From Patagioenas fasciata (lineage: Eukaryota > Chordata > Aves > Columbiformes > Columbidae): a DNA stretch of 64,000 nucleotides. The notes under the pieces are model-generated. The model did no database searches and had not been told where the DNA came from. It worked only from the letters and a program-made list of their open reading frames with translations. Numbering within the stretch: the first letter of the stretch is position 1; each line of letters begins with the position of its first letter. Shown here piece by piece: positions 27,209 to 39,070 of the stretch. The position numbers and the translations under genes are program-made. Location: NCBI RefSeq assembly GCF_037038585.1, contig NC_092560.1, positions 84,785,549 through 84,849,548 of the forward strand, given 5' to 3'.

Positions 27209-28086
27209 GTCCCCGCCGCCCGGCCGCTGGCACCGCGACAAGCGCCGCACAATGCGCGGCGGGCTGAACAATGCGGGCTCTGTCCTGTCCCCCGCTCCCG
27301 GCCGCGGGGACACCCCGGCCCGCTCCCCCGCGCCGTGTCCCCCGCTTTGTGTCGCCTGTCACCCCGCCCGCCCGCATCCCCGGGGCCGTCCTGGGTTATG
27401 TGACCCCAAACACAAAGGATGTGGCCGGGTGCGCGGTTCGGGACCCCGCGGTGCTACCCGCGGGTTGGTGTCGGGGTGACAGGCACGGCCGGGCTGAAAC
27501 AAAACCGAAACACGCACGAAAACAAACAACAAAACAACAGAATGAAGGGGAAAAAAGAACTAAAGCAAAAGGCTCATCCAACGCTCATCTCGCCCCCCAC
27601 ATGGGAAACCGCGAGCGGAATGAAGTTGGGGGGTGCCGGGGGTGTTTTACCGCGGTCCCGCTCCCGCCTGCATTTTATTGCCGCGGAGGATCAACAGCGG
27701 CGCTTGGCAACTTTGGCTTTCCCCGCCGGCCCTGCCGTGCAGGGCAACGTCAGGTGGGCTTCGGCCGGAGCCTTCGCAGCCCCAAAATAGGAATAAGTCG
27801 CTAAAAAAATTAAAGCCCTGCAGTGAATTTACATCTCTTTATTTTTTCTTGCGTTTTTAGAATTTTCTCTCAATTATTCTCCCCGTGCAAACTCCCTCGG
27901 TTGCTGCTCACAAACCAAGTGTCCTGCGCTACCGCACCGCGTCCTTCGCCAAGTGTTCAAAACAAAGGGTGAGGCCCGCAACTCTCAAACAAGCGTATTT
28001 TAAAAGGAAATTAAAAATAATCTCAGTTATTCAACCAGATGTCGATTCGCCAGAGCGCTTTTCCGCCCGCGCCACACATGCCTGCA

Positions 28087-28113
28087 CACTCACTCACTCA
28101 CTCACTCACTCAC
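28087..28113. repeat. (CACT)n microsatellite
   Basis: Just under seven copies of CACT, uninterrupted, in the downstream flank of the exon 10a CpG island. Confidence 0.95.
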
Positions 28114-28928
28114 AGCCGGGCGGGATCCCCGCGCTCCGGCCCAGCCAGGCCTGGCTTAGAGCTCCGGCAGCTCCCCGGCCTAACTCTGCCGCTCATTGGG
28201 ATCAGATGAAACGCAGGGAAAGTTGAAAGAGCCCGGAGTGGCGCAGTTTGGGAGCTGCTCCCCCCCCAAATTCCCTTCTCCTCTCCCTGCAACAGCTCCC
28301 CTCCTCACCTCACCCTTCCCCCTCGCCCCCCCCCCCCCAAATATTTTAAATACACTGAAATACTTTTTCCTTCTCAAGACCCAGGCAGAGAAAAAAAAAA
28401 TAACCCTCCAGATGGCACGTATAAACCTTCTGCTGGGGTTATGCACAAAATACCACACACTGCTTTTTTTTCCTTTTCTTAAATAAAGCGTTTCTGTTGG
28501 AAGGGGGGGGGGGGAAGAAAAGAAGGAAAAAAGGGCCGAAATCAGCCAGCACTGGCAAGTCACGCTGCCACGGCGGAAAATGGGGCTTTTGGGGCATTTT
28601 CCGTTATCTCACCAGCACTTTTAAAGCCGGATCTGGGGGCCCGCGGCCCCGCTCCCGCCCCCCCCTTCTTTGGAATTTTTGTCCGTTTATTTTGCTTTGC
28701 GCTACTTTGACTTCACCCCAAACTTTTCCGCACTTTGCAGCGCACACACAAACAAAACTAAAAGGGAAGAAAAGAAGAAAACAAACTAAACGCCCAACAA
28801 AAAGTCCCCCAGCCGGCCGCCCCGCACCCGCGGCGCCCGCGGCCCCAGCGCGGAGCCCCGCGGAGGTTGCTCGTCCCCGCCGCCACCCGCTCGCCCAAAG
28901 TGCCCGTCCGGTGGCCACGCCAGCTTAC

Positions 28929-28997
28929 CGCCTTCCCGTTATAGTAGTACATGAGGGAGTTGCCGCCCATGCCGGGGATCGTGTATGCGCAGTACAT
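28929..28997 (-). CDS. TCF4: TCF4-A alternative first coding exon (exon 10a), coding part
   Basis: The ATG at 28997-28995 opens a 23-codon coding segment starting MYCAYTIPGMGGNSL and ending YYYNGKA, followed by donor GTAAGCTGGC in phase 0, so it joins directly to exon 10 (VYAPS). This is the known N-terminus of the short isoform TCF4-A (E2-2A), which lacks activation domain 1 and the exon 8/9 nuclear-localisation signal. TCF12 has a similar but distinct short-form N-terminus (MYCAYPVPGM), so the match is to TCF4. The start has a good context with A at -3 (GGGACCATGT). The 5'UTR continues towards higher coordinates inside a CpG island; the transcription start cannot be placed from sequence. 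The frame stays open upstream of the ATG, but I found no in-frame ATG there, so this start is preferred. Confidence 0.93.
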
Positions 28998-29109
28998 GGT
29001 CCCGCCGCCGTCCCCCTCCGCGCCCGCGCTCCCAACTTTTCTTTCAAACTCGCTTCTCCCTTTTTTCACCACAATTCCTGCACTCGCATCTTCCCATATG
29101 GCCGGCCCG

Positions 29110-29124
29110 GGCGCGCTCGATATG
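29110..29124 (-). promoter_or_regulatory. octamer-like motif upstream of TCF4-A start
   Basis: The minus strand reads GCTTTGCATATCGAG, containing CTTTGCAT, seven of eight bases of the POU/octamer consensus ATTTGCAT, about 120 bases upstream of the TCF4-A ATG. It could fall in the 5'UTR or core promoter depending on the unknown start site. Confidence 0.3.
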
Positions 29125-29737
29125 CAAAGCAGGGCGAGACCATTCGCCGCGCGGGGGCGGAGGCTGCGCGCATCCCCCCCGTTTCCCCCCCCAGCGCGCA
29201 CCCCACCCCACCTCCCCAGCGCGCCCGCGCACCGCCCCGCGCCCGCGCACCGCCCGGCGCGTCCCCGCGGGGCCGGCCCGTCACCGCCCGGAATACAAAT
29301 GCGCTTAATTGCCCCCCCGCTCCCCCCCCCCTCCCGCTCTCCTCTCTTTTTTTTTTTGTTTTAATTTGATTAAAAAGCGAGTGGCAGGAAGGGAATCGTA
29401 TGATGCACATCTAATAACTCCGCCATCTGTCCGTGCTGCTGGCGCGCTCCCAGCATTGTGCGCAGCTGCCGCGCCCCGCGCAGCCCCGCGCAGCCCCCCC
29501 TGCCCTTTTTTCCTTACATTCCTTTTTTCCCCCCTTTTTTAAAATAACAAATACCTCGGTGTCCCGGCCCACCGGGCGCTGCTGAAAAATATCAGCCCGG
29601 GCAAACACAGGGAGGAGATGGGGGGGAAGTGGATCCAACCCCCCCCCAGCACGTCGGGGCTGGAGCTTGCCAAATTCAGAGCATCACAGGAAAGGAAAGG
29701 AGGGCCCCCGGGAATCGATCCCAAATGAAACTAAATC

Positions 29738-29748
29738 ATTTGCATATG
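29738..29748. promoter_or_regulatory. octamer overlapping an E-box (ATTTGCATATG)
   Basis: A perfect octamer ATTTGCAT (29738-29745) overlaps CATATG (29743-29748), an E-box of the CANNTG class that E-proteins including TCF4 bind. It lies about 740 bases upstream of the TCF4-A ATG, at the outer part of the CpG island. Function is inferred from motif only. Confidence 0.35.
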
Positions 29749-30869
29749 CCGAAGCAAATGCCAGCCGAGCATACAGCCAGTCTCCGGGCTCAACTTTAAT
29801 AATTCAAAGCACCTATTTCCTCGCTCCTCGCCGGGGCAGCGGCATCCATCGCCCGCGAAGGGACGGCCACGGCGAGCTCTCCGCAAAGTTTTCGCCCCTA
29901 CTTCTCCGGCCGGGTCCATAGGGTTGGCGTGCGCGGTGGCGTACGGGCGAGGGGGGAACAATCCGGGAGGGGAGAACGAGCAGAGGTTTATCTACCTCAC
30001 TTGTTCTGCATTTATTCGGGAGGTCCCCAGAGGTTGGGGTAAACAGTACTTGAATTATAATCACACATTTCATTCAAATTTCATGCTTTGAGGATTTTTT
30101 CCTCATTAGAACAGTTAGTTGTCAATCTGACAAGATCGCATTTGTAACCTTTAAACCACCCCCAGCGTATAATACATCAGGCCAAAAATCCCGAGCGCCG
30201 CGGGTCACGGTGCGGCACAAAACCCTGCACAGGAAGGACGGGAACGCTCCGCAAACCCGGCTTTACTGCTGCCTTCAACCGACTTCCTCCAGACCCAACC
30301 GCCCGTGCTCCAGAGGTGCAAAATAAAGCGCTTTGATCATTTATTAAAAATACCTCTTCTGTTTTTAATAAGCACCTACAAATAAAGCCGGTTATTCCCT
30401 TCTCCCTGGGTTTTCAAACTGCAAAATATGGCGTTTTCTCTCGTCATAAAAGCCGTAGTTTCACGGCTCTATGCAAAGTTATAAAACTAGTGCTACGTTT
30501 TAGCACAAATTTTACCACAAAATTAAGATGGGATGGACCTTTAAACCATCCGAGCGGCTTTGCTGCCGCAAAACAAGCCTAGACCCAGGGGAATAAACCC
30601 TTCCCGGCTGGCACGGGTGGCTCTGAGCGTTCCACGTGTGGATCCGGAACGGAGGGACCCGCGTCTCGCATCGTGGCAGGAGAACGAACGCCTGCAGACA
30701 CTGCAGCTTCTGCTTTGCAACCTCGGAGTGGGGCCGGTCCAGCTTAATCTGGATCCTGTCATATTGGTTCCCTCATTCTCCTGAACGGGAGAATTTCAGT
30801 ATGAATATATTGTACATAACGCGGGAAGAAGTTGATGCGGTTTGCAGGGAGTCAGCCCGTAACTAGAAC

Positions 30870-31070
30870 GCAATTCTCAACACATGACAATAACAATTAA
30901 TCACTCTACCATATCATATTTGCGTTCGACACGTACATTGAGATAACTTTAATATATTTTCCTGCCTCGTGCAGAAACCTGTGATTGTACCGGATATTTT
31001 TTCAGACATAGAAATGTGGATCTTCTATGAAATTCATATTATTAATAACAGCCAGAGAGACACTGACCGT
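30870..31070. promoter_or_regulatory. AT-rich candidate regulatory element
   Basis: Contains ACAATAACAATTAATCACTC, GAGATAACTTTAATATATTT and TTCATATTATTAATAACAGC, i.e. several SOX-like (ACAAT) and TAAT cores with no repeat structure, about 2 kb upstream of the TCF4-A CpG island. Inference only. Confidence 0.25.
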
Positions 31071-31313
31071 GTGTAGGGCTTTAGATGAGGCAAGGCCATG
31101 CTAAAGAGCGAACTGTTGAAAACCTATGGGCTGTTACATGACGAGAAGCAGCTTTTGAAAAATCCCACCTTTGGTGGTGTTTCCACCTCCAAACGCCGGG
31201 CTCTGTGGATCTGCATCCGCCCGGAACGCGGCCACGTCGCGGATTTGTGCCGGACCGGGCAGGAGGGCTGGTTCTGTGCGCGGTTTTGTGGTTCATGGGG
31301 CTGTGGGCACCAA

Positions 31314-31936
31314 GAAGGATGCGCTGTCAGATGCGGCACCAGCGCCGGGAAGGATGCACCACCAGCACCGGGAGGGATGCGCTGCTGGATGTGGCACCAG
31401 GAAGGATGCGCTGCTGGATGCAGCACCAGCATCAGGAAGGATGCACTGCTGGATGTGGCACCAGCACCGGGAAGGATGCACCGCTGGATATGGCATTGGG
31501 AAGGATGTGCTGCTGGATGCGGCACCAGCACCGGGAAGGATGCACTGCTGGATATGACACTGGGAAGGATGCGCTGCTGGATGTGGCATTGGGAAGGATG
31601 CGCTGCTGGATGTGGCATTGGGAAGGATGCGCTGCCGGATGCGGCACCAGCACCGGGAAGGATGCGCTCCCAGACGTGGTACCATGAAGGATGCACTGCC
31701 AGGATGCACCACCAGCACCAGGAAGGATGCACTGCTGGATATGGCACCAGGAAGGATGCACTGCTGGATGCGGTGCCAGCACCAGGAAGGATGCACCACC
31801 AGGATGCAGCTCCAGCACTGGGAAGGATGCGCTGCCAAATGCAGCACCAGGACCGGGAAGGATGCGCTGCCGGATGCAGCACCAGCACTGGGAAGAATGC
31901 GCTGCCGGCTGCGGCACCAGCACCGCGGAGGATGCA
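31314..31936. repeat. minisatellite, about 27/33-bp alternating unit, about 20 copies
   Basis: Core unit GGAAGGATGCGCTGCTGGAT followed by GTGGCACCA or the longer GCGGCACCAGCACCG before the next GGAAGG. Many copies differ at CG/TG/CA positions. Overlapping open frames on both strands (up to 389 codons plus, 374 codons minus) run through it and are repeat artefacts. Confidence 0.92.
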
Positions 31937-32321
31937 GCACGGGGCTGCGGCTCCGGCCACGCTGCTGCGAGGGTGGGGGGCTGCAGGTGCAGCTGTGCGG
32001 GACCCCCTGCAGCCCCCGCGCCGGCATCTGCCGAGCGGCTCCTCCGCCCCCAGCTCCCAGGCCTCGCCGCAGAGCGGTGCTGGCAACGCTGTAATTAACG
32101 GCCTTGGTCTTAACGAGGGGTTGGCAGCGTGGCGGGGAGCGGTGACGAGGGGAGCAGGAGCAGCTTCCCCGCCGGCACCTCTAACCGGCACCTTGTCCCC
32201 ATCGCCCAAAAGGTATTTGTTCCCATGGAAAGGGTCACGGATGAGCATTAAGTCTTTGTTTTGGTAAATATGGTGTTATACCGGACCCAGAGGGAATGCC
32301 AGCAAAGGGCAGGGGACTTGA

Positions 32322-32334
32322 ACACACACACACA
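32322..32334. repeat. short (CA)n run
   Basis: About six CA dinucleotides in a row. Confidence 0.9.
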
Positions 32335-32640
32335 ACCTCACCGATGCATCGAATGCTCTTTCAGCATCCTGCAGGTCACTGACAACAGAGCCTGACCCGC
32401 TGGGACTCACCCACGTGTTTGCGCTGCAGACACCTCTGAACGCAACACAGCCGGGCCGCCGTGACACGGCACGCACGGGACACCGCCCCACGCAGCCACG
32501 GGGTCACAGCCCCGTCCTTTAGTGCTAGAGAGGTTAATCACTGCTTTTCGGGCTCTCCTGTTCCGTTCTCTCCTCGCTTCCCCTGTGTGAGATGCCAGCG
32601 GCCATTCCAGAGGAGGGTGACACTGCCGGACCTGAGGCCA

Positions 32641-32692
32641 TGGAATCAGACAATTATTCCGGTTGGAAATGACCCCCAAGATGATCGAGTCA
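32641..32692 (-). mobile_element. CR1-like 3'-end fragment
   Basis: TGGAATCAGACAATTATTCC followed by GGTTGGAAATGACCCCCAAG and ATGATCGAGTC resembles the reverse complement of a CR1 subfamily 3' end (AATCATTAAGGTTGGAAAAG, ACCTCTAAGATCATC). Only the terminal 50 bases are clear. Confidence 0.6.
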
Positions 32693-35148
32693 GGTCCTCA
32701 GAGAGGAGCAAAGCCAGGGAAGCGATCAGCTGGATGAGAAGCTTGCAGCCACAAATTGAAACGGGTAATGGCAAAATATCAAGTAAGAAGACTAAAATAG
32801 CCAGTATTCCTCTAAGTCTGGGTCACTTGGATAATCTCATCCTTCTTACACAAATCCTTGAGTGTAGTTATTAAAACCCAGCCGCCGTGGGTGGAGAAGT
32901 GGCTCTGGATGCCCAGATGGGAAGAGTTTCTCTTCCCCCAGGCGACGAGCGGGACTCAGAGGTCCCACCGAACACGTCCCACCAGCCTTTTCCAACCAGC
33001 TTCTCTCCTGGTCACGGACAACAACGCCAAGCCCAGCTCTGGTCCCCAAAGCCAGGTCTATTATTGGAGATGCCGGAGCTGAGCTAAAAGTTCCTTAATC
33101 CTCTCCTAAGCACCTGCGCAGGGGCAGCCCCGGTGCCTCTGACCGGAGGGGACGCGACCCGAGCCCACAAAGCTCATCCAGATGCTGACAAACACAAGAA
33201 CAAGTTGCATCGTATTTACCTCCTCCAGACAGACCCGGGTTTGGTAGCAATTGCCATTTTCTGGTCTTGGAGGATCCCAAACTCAGTTAGTTTTTAACAC
33301 TTATAACTGTCTCTTTCGCAACTGTTGCAGCAAAAGGTAACGCTTCTTTTCCTACGTTTTTATACATTAACATTCTCTGCTTTCTCCCCAGGAAAAGGTT
33401 CGCATTCAGATACCTGTGCACCGCAGCCTGAATGCAGCAGAAATATCTCATTGTACAGATGCTGTATTAACAAATCAGACCCTAAAAGCCACAGCCTCTA
33501 AAAAGCTACTTTAAAGCAGCCAAATGTGGATACATCTGCTTTAATATTATAGAGCACCTATTGATGGTGACCCTCATCACCCCCAGAATCCCAGGCCGTG
33601 TTCTCAGCACCGCTCCTCCCTCCCTCACCAAGGGGACGATGTCTTCGCTCCAAAATAATTGCAATAAAAGTATTCTAGCAATTGTGGGGTTTTTCCTAAA
33701 TTACGGGCTGGATGGGTCAGACGGGCACACCTGCTGCAGCCAGAGCAGGTTTGGGGGCACGACCGCACGGCCCCAAGCACAAACCAAAGCGGGAGCTGCG
33801 AGCGGGCTGGAATCCAGGACCAAAGGTTTGGTGTGAGATGTGAACAAACCGGAGCTCCGTGAGCACCCGCCGGCTCGCTCTGTAACACACCCGCCCCGGC
33901 CTGCTTCTCTAACGCTATCCAGACTGCCTTTACCAGATAACACGTGAGGTTTATAACGTCATAAAACCCTACATCCAAACTTGCTATTGAAAAGCAAACC
34001 GGCATCCAGTGTTTGCTTTCCAGATAAGCCAGGTTTAACACACTGTGGGTTGAGCTGAGCACGAGCCGGCCTGGACCCCGGCACCCTGGCTTAGCCACCA
34101 CCTTCCACAAAACCCATCTTACAAAAGAAAAAGAGCTTTGAAACATACTTTACAGCTCATCTATTTTAAACTAGACTGGCTATCTAAACCACCCATTTGC
34201 CACCAGGTTTATTTTTGCCTACGCTGCTTGCGAAAAGCCAAGAGAGAAACTGAAACCACATGGGCCGGGGTTTCTCCTTGCGCAAAGGCTTGGTTTTCAC
34301 CGTTCTACCTCCGGCCATTGGTTACAGCGCCATCTCCGATTGCTTATGGTGAAGACTGAGCTTAACTCGGGGAACTCCGGAGGAGAGCTGGGAAATGGCC
34401 ACTCTGGGGCAGAAAAGCCCACAAGCTAATAAAACCAACCCAGTCTTCTTCAGATCTCATTTTTCTTTATGTTTGGTGGATGGGAGGGCGGTTGACTCAC
34501 AATATCCAAACCCTTGAGGTCGGTAATGCCAGGATGGCATCTCCACGTGGCGCTGGCAATGCCAACAGACCCTACAGGGACTATAAGCTAAAATAAATGG
34601 CAAAACAAATGAACAGAGTGAGGTTTTTAGCATTTCACCCAGCACGGAGCAGTTCACCGACTGCACACACCACATAATTTCCAATCAGAAGGGATTATCT
34701 TTGCTTTTGCAGTTAAGTACGATCTGGCGTTACTGCTCGTTTTGCGTTACCAAGCGGCTTCCACGCGTTCCTGGTCAAAAATCAACGTGGAAAAGGTAAG
34801 AAGGAGTTGTGGACACCACACATGGCTAATGTTAAGAACCAAAATGTGGCCTTATTTTCATAGTAAAGCACAAGCAGGGCTGATCCAAGCGCTCCTCTCC
34901 GCTCAATGATGCGCAGGACCGGCCGGAGCCGTGGATCCTGCGCACCCCGATTCCTCCCCAAGAACCAGGCAGGGAACGCGGCTCCTCATTCACTGCACAT
35001 CCCCATATGGGCCCTCTATCTAGCGGTTAAATATGATTCTGCGGCTGTTTCCCTTTGCATAGATGGAGAAAGCGAAGCCTGGAGAGGCCACCGCAACGTG
35101 TCGGTGCTGCGGTGACACCCGGTCCATGGTGCCAAGGGGATCGGAGCC

Positions 35149-35236
35149 TGGGGCTCCCCACAAACGCTCCTGGGGCTCCCCAAAAACACTCCCGGGGCTC
35201 CCCAAAAACACTCCTGGGGCTCCCCACAAACGCTCC
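35149..35236. repeat. 22-bp x 4 tandem repeat
   Basis: TGGGGCTCCCCACAAACGCTCC and TGGGGCTCCCCAAAAACACT-type copies alternate over four exact 22-bp periods. CGCTCC and CACTCC variants again differ by a CpG transition. GGGGCTCCCC is itself a near-palindrome. Confidence 0.93.
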
Positions 35237-37519
35237 TTGGGCATGGGACCTCCCATGGGAACAGCTCGGGCTCTGTGCCCCAAAAACACAGAGCACAGTT
35301 ACCCTGTGATGGGTGACCTGGCCGCCCGGCGCTGAGCTCCCGGGGACCCTGGGGACAAGGATGTCACCTTGACAACCACGTAACTTGCTGTGGACTTGGA
35401 AATTGCTGGAAAAGAAGCCCTAACCTCAGATAGGCAGGGAAGAGTAGAGGTAGAGATGGTGCATTTGGGGAAAAATTGGGAAGCAGGTAAACTCGTTTTG
35501 CGCAGCGAGCGGCACGGTTTGGTTTGGCCGCCGGGTTCGTGGACAGGTAGGGCATGGGAAGGTAAGTGGCCAGTCCTGAAAGCCCCGAAGAATGAGGAAT
35601 TGGGGAGATGTGAAGCCCTGGGAGAGCAGCCGGCACGGAAGGGGCGACGGGGAGAGCGGGGACAGCTCTGGGCACGGCGGGGACCGCGGAGCGGGGACAC
35701 CGCTCACGAGAAGGGAGGAGGACCTTGCACAAGGCCCTCTTTGGGGATGCTGCTCAAAGAGATGAGAATGATCCAGAATAATGGGTATTCAACGAACACA
35801 AAACACTGGCTATTCCATCGGTTTTATCTCTATGTTGAGCAATATGGGACATTATTCCCGAGTCCTGCTACCAAAGCTTCAGCTGATGTTCTGCCACAGC
35901 TCTCGCGTCTCATTCCTCACCATTACCTCTCGTCTACTAAACCACATCACTCCTCTTTCGCTGCTGATGCCGAACTGGCCTTTAAACCTTCAGCACGCTG
36001 CAAAACCTCTGCGGTGCTGCTCCCTTTCCAAGACACCAGGATTGGACTTTCTGCTTAGAGCTCATTTTGGCAGAGGGGAGAGGAGCTGAATGCAGCCTGG
36101 ATCTGAGCGCGGGTTTTGCAGGCGGTTATGGAAGCACCAGCACCCATCGCTCCCAGGGCTCAGCTCCGCTTGCCGTGGCACTAATTCCACAACGTTTTAT
36201 CTTTACTATGTAAAATTGTCCAGGAGAAAAGGGCGTTTGTAGCTTTGACTCCATCGGGCTATTCACCTGTGCTAAAACACACCTCGCGACCTGAGCGGTT
36301 GGACTAAACAAGTCAGGCTGAAATGAAGTGTATGGTTTTGTGAGCAGGGCCACACGGCGGTTTCACTGTGTATTTTATAGCAAATAGGTGTATTTTGTAT
36401 TTATATACGAAACGCACGTGCTTAAAACACCCAGCAAACCGACTGCAAGCACGCAGGTATCGCAGAAGAAACCTCTCAGCGCAACACCACGCTCGTGCTT
36501 TCCCATCAACTTTTCCTTTCGGCGATCTAATTAATACTCCAAAAGCACCTTTTCAATGCTACCGATGCAGATGCTACATTAAAAGCCGGGTTTTCATACC
36601 CCAGCCTCTCCTAGAAGCCTCTGCTGAGCCTGACGTGAAGGGGTTACAGCCTGCACGAACAAAGATGCCAAAAAAAGGCACCCGGAGCTGACGTCATTTG
36701 CCAAAAAGCCTCTTTTTGCAGGTGGGGAGCGAGGTCCCACGTCCCCGGCGCTGTTTTCTGACACGGCACCATATTCCCATCGACTGCTCAAATTCACACT
36801 TAACCGCCTAACACATGGTAGTGCCAACTTCCCTAACAAAATCTGGCTATTTGGAGGGTCTCTCCGAGCGCTGCTCGTGAATGGCCAGATTAGGGGGAAA
36901 CCGACTGCTCGCTGATAAATCCACTGCAGCCGCACTCGGGATTTTATCAGGACTCTCGCAGTATTTCCTGTCATTTTTTGGGTTTGATTGTTTTCTAAAG
37001 CCTCGGCTCCAAAAACGCGCTAATTACCTAAAACCTCACATTTCATTAAAACAGCACTTTAGGTCCTCGGAGCTGGGGCCAAAACCTGAACGCTCAGCCT
37101 GAGCATAGCTAAAAGTTTAAGAAAACCCCCCAAAAAAGAGGCGAACACAAAGCCACGATATTTCTATGTGTGTGCTGAATTTGAGGTGAATCTCGGCGCT
37201 GCATTCGTGATCATTTTGGTGAAGATTCTTTGTGCACTTGGAACGTCCTTGGTTATTTCCCGCAGTAGCCAGAGCGGAGGAGCCTTCAGCCACGAATGAA
37301 GCGCAGCTCGTTTCTTCACCTCAATAATAAACCGCAAAACGCACCTTGCATTTTAACCTCTCCCTCCAAATATTCCCCGCCGGGGAAATGGGAAGCGACG
37401 GCTCACGGTGGAGCCGAAACAATTTGGGGATCGCCTGTCAAATAATACAAGTTGTAGTGAAAACGCAGGCGCCGCAGCCGCGGGCCCGGCGCCGAAGTGG
37501 TTAACAGACATATGCTGTA

Positions 37520-37870
37520 TAATTAGGAGATGCATTAATGATTATGAATAGTAAATGACTTGGTGCAAGGAAAAAAATCTAGTCAAAAGGGACACGCACC
37601 TATCTTACATGTTTATTAGAAACTGTATATAACTAGAGAATTCTGCTATTAAGAATCCGGCGTTATTGGTGTAAATACTTGCAAGGGTACATCAAATTGT
37701 AATCTTTCATACGACATCCATCAAACCAGGCTGGAGATTTTGACAAACATTAAACACAGTAAGGAGGCAATTATGTATGCATGATTTAATCTGCAACTAA
37801 TTAATATGCAAATGTATTCATATGTTAGTTACTAAATTAAAAATGCAAAGAAGCCCTTATGGTGATTCTC
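37520..37870. promoter_or_regulatory. candidate conserved enhancer with octamer and TAATTA cluster
   Basis: AT-rich unique block containing TGCATTAATGATTATGAATA (about 37529-37549), ATGTATGCATGATTTAATC (37772-37791), TAATTA (37798-37803) and a perfect reverse octamer ATGCAAAT (37806-37813), with TCATATG just after. POU and homeodomain cores three bases apart are typical of neural enhancers. This is the best enhancer candidate in the window on motif content; conservation must be checked. Confidence 0.4.
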
Positions 37871-38749
37871 CAAATTTTGCACAAACAGAACATTTAAAAT
37901 CTAAGGAAAAAGGAAGTTTTTTGGAAACCTGCGGCATACTTTAAATGTTTGGAAACCTGTTGCACGGAGATGGTTCAAAAATATTTACTTAAATAGCAGA
38001 GAATGCTACAAGGCGCCTTAATTTCCTGGCAGAACGCGGTGGCAGAAAGGTTAAACACGAACCTCTCCAAGTCTTGGGAGATGTGCACTAATTATCACAC
38101 AGACCGTGCTCAGCACCGAACCCTCGCAGGCTGCAAAACCAGCGCCGGGCTGGGCGCAAATGGGGCATTTTGGTGCATTTTCCCGCTGTATTTCCACACA
38201 GCCTGTGGCACCTGGGGACACCGGGCGGGCAGGGGCGCAAGAGCCCCCGCTCCGTACCCGCACGAGCGCGGTTTGTGCTCAGAAACCTTATACAAAGATC
38301 GCAAAGAAAAGGTGCGAGGGGACAGAACCTGCCGTGCGTTCTTCCCCAGATGCGCCTTCCAAGAACAACAAGGGTGCAAACCCGCGGGATATTTACTGGA
38401 GAATCGCTACAGCGGTGATTTAGCATAGCTCCTACCCTCTAGTAATTAAGCGAAGGGCAATAATGCAATATACGCTACCGTCGTGTGCGTTTTGAGGTCT
38501 GTGCGCCCCGCCGCAGCGGCCAAACCGGGTCGGACACAGCGGGGAGCCCAGGAAGCACTTCCAGGCTGTTTCCCGGGCACTGAACCCATCGCTATTGCCA
38601 TCTTCTCTTTGTTTTCTCTTTTGCTGCCAAAGCCAGAAGCCATCCGCGGCGCCCAAAGAGATGGGATGGGATGCGGGGACCCGTGGGGACACGGGGGGGC
38701 CGTGCGGCAGCAGCTTCGTGCGCCGCTTTAAACCCACTTCAAATGGCTC

Positions 38750-39070
38750 GCTAGGCAATTCTTGAGTTTGGTTTAGGCCAGAACCAAATGTAAGGCTTTT
38801 CAAAGCTTAAACGTACACATTTATGCATTCATTACACAGTGTTAAATCTAATTTGTTCTTTTTACTGTCACAGGAAGCACGTGTTTAAAGCAATCTGTTT
38901 CCTCATATGAATGCTTTCCTGTCTGTTTGAAAAAAATCGCAACACACTTTACCCCGAGTAACCAAGAGGTGATCATAAATATCCCTAAATAGCATTAAAC
39001 AGATATGAAAGACATTAACACTTCCAGAATGCCAAAGTAGTATTAAAAAAAAACTCTAACAGATGCTCCT
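38750..39070. promoter_or_regulatory. AT-rich candidate regulatory element
   Basis: Unique AT-rich run with GTTAAATCTAATTTGTTC, CATATGAATGC and GATCATAAATATCCC; low CpG, no repeat. Only composition and motif density support a regulatory role. Confidence 0.22.

Larger units (their letters stand above)
8580..28928 (-). other. TCF4: TCF4 intron between exons 10a and 10 (lower part of intron 9)
   Basis: 20.3-kb intron holding a CR1 LINE fragment (10.05-10.7 kb), a short CR1 tail (15.8 kb), two minisatellites (19.9-20.8 and 21.4-22.1 kb), several four-copy tandem arrays, TA-rich simple repeats, a GC/CpG-rich block at 12.5-13.8 kb, and AT-rich candidate regulatory stretches. At its high end it runs through the downstream flank of the exon 10a CpG island. 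Open frames here do not resemble known proteins. Confidence 0.9.
27100..29970 (-). promoter_or_regulatory. TCF4: CpG island and internal promoter of TCF4-A
   Basis: CpG dinucleotides are dense at 27.1-27.5, 28.6-29.3, 29.43-29.5 and 29.82-29.96 kb, surrounding the alternative first exon at 28929-28997. The stretch also has C-runs (28326-28338), G-runs (28503-28514) and GC-box-like sequence. A CpG island exactly around an internal start codon followed by a splice donor is the expected layout of the TCF4-A promoter known in mammals. No TATA box in a convincing position was found, in keeping with a dispersed CpG-island start. Boundaries are estimated by eye. Confidence 0.85.

Noticed and set aside
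28998..29201. In-frame open extension of 68 codons upstream of the TCF4-A ATG
   Set aside because: The extension begins at GTG, not ATG, and no in-frame ATG was found in it; the region is GC-rich 5'UTR where stops are rare by composition.
28497..29369. 290-codon plus-strand frame opposite exon 10a
   Set aside because: Pro/Ala/Arg-rich translation of CpG island sequence antisense to a known exon; no family resemblance.
31098..32267. 389-codon plus-strand and 374-codon minus-strand frames
   Set aside because: They run through the 27/33-bp minisatellite and GC-rich flanks on both strands, with no recognisable family.
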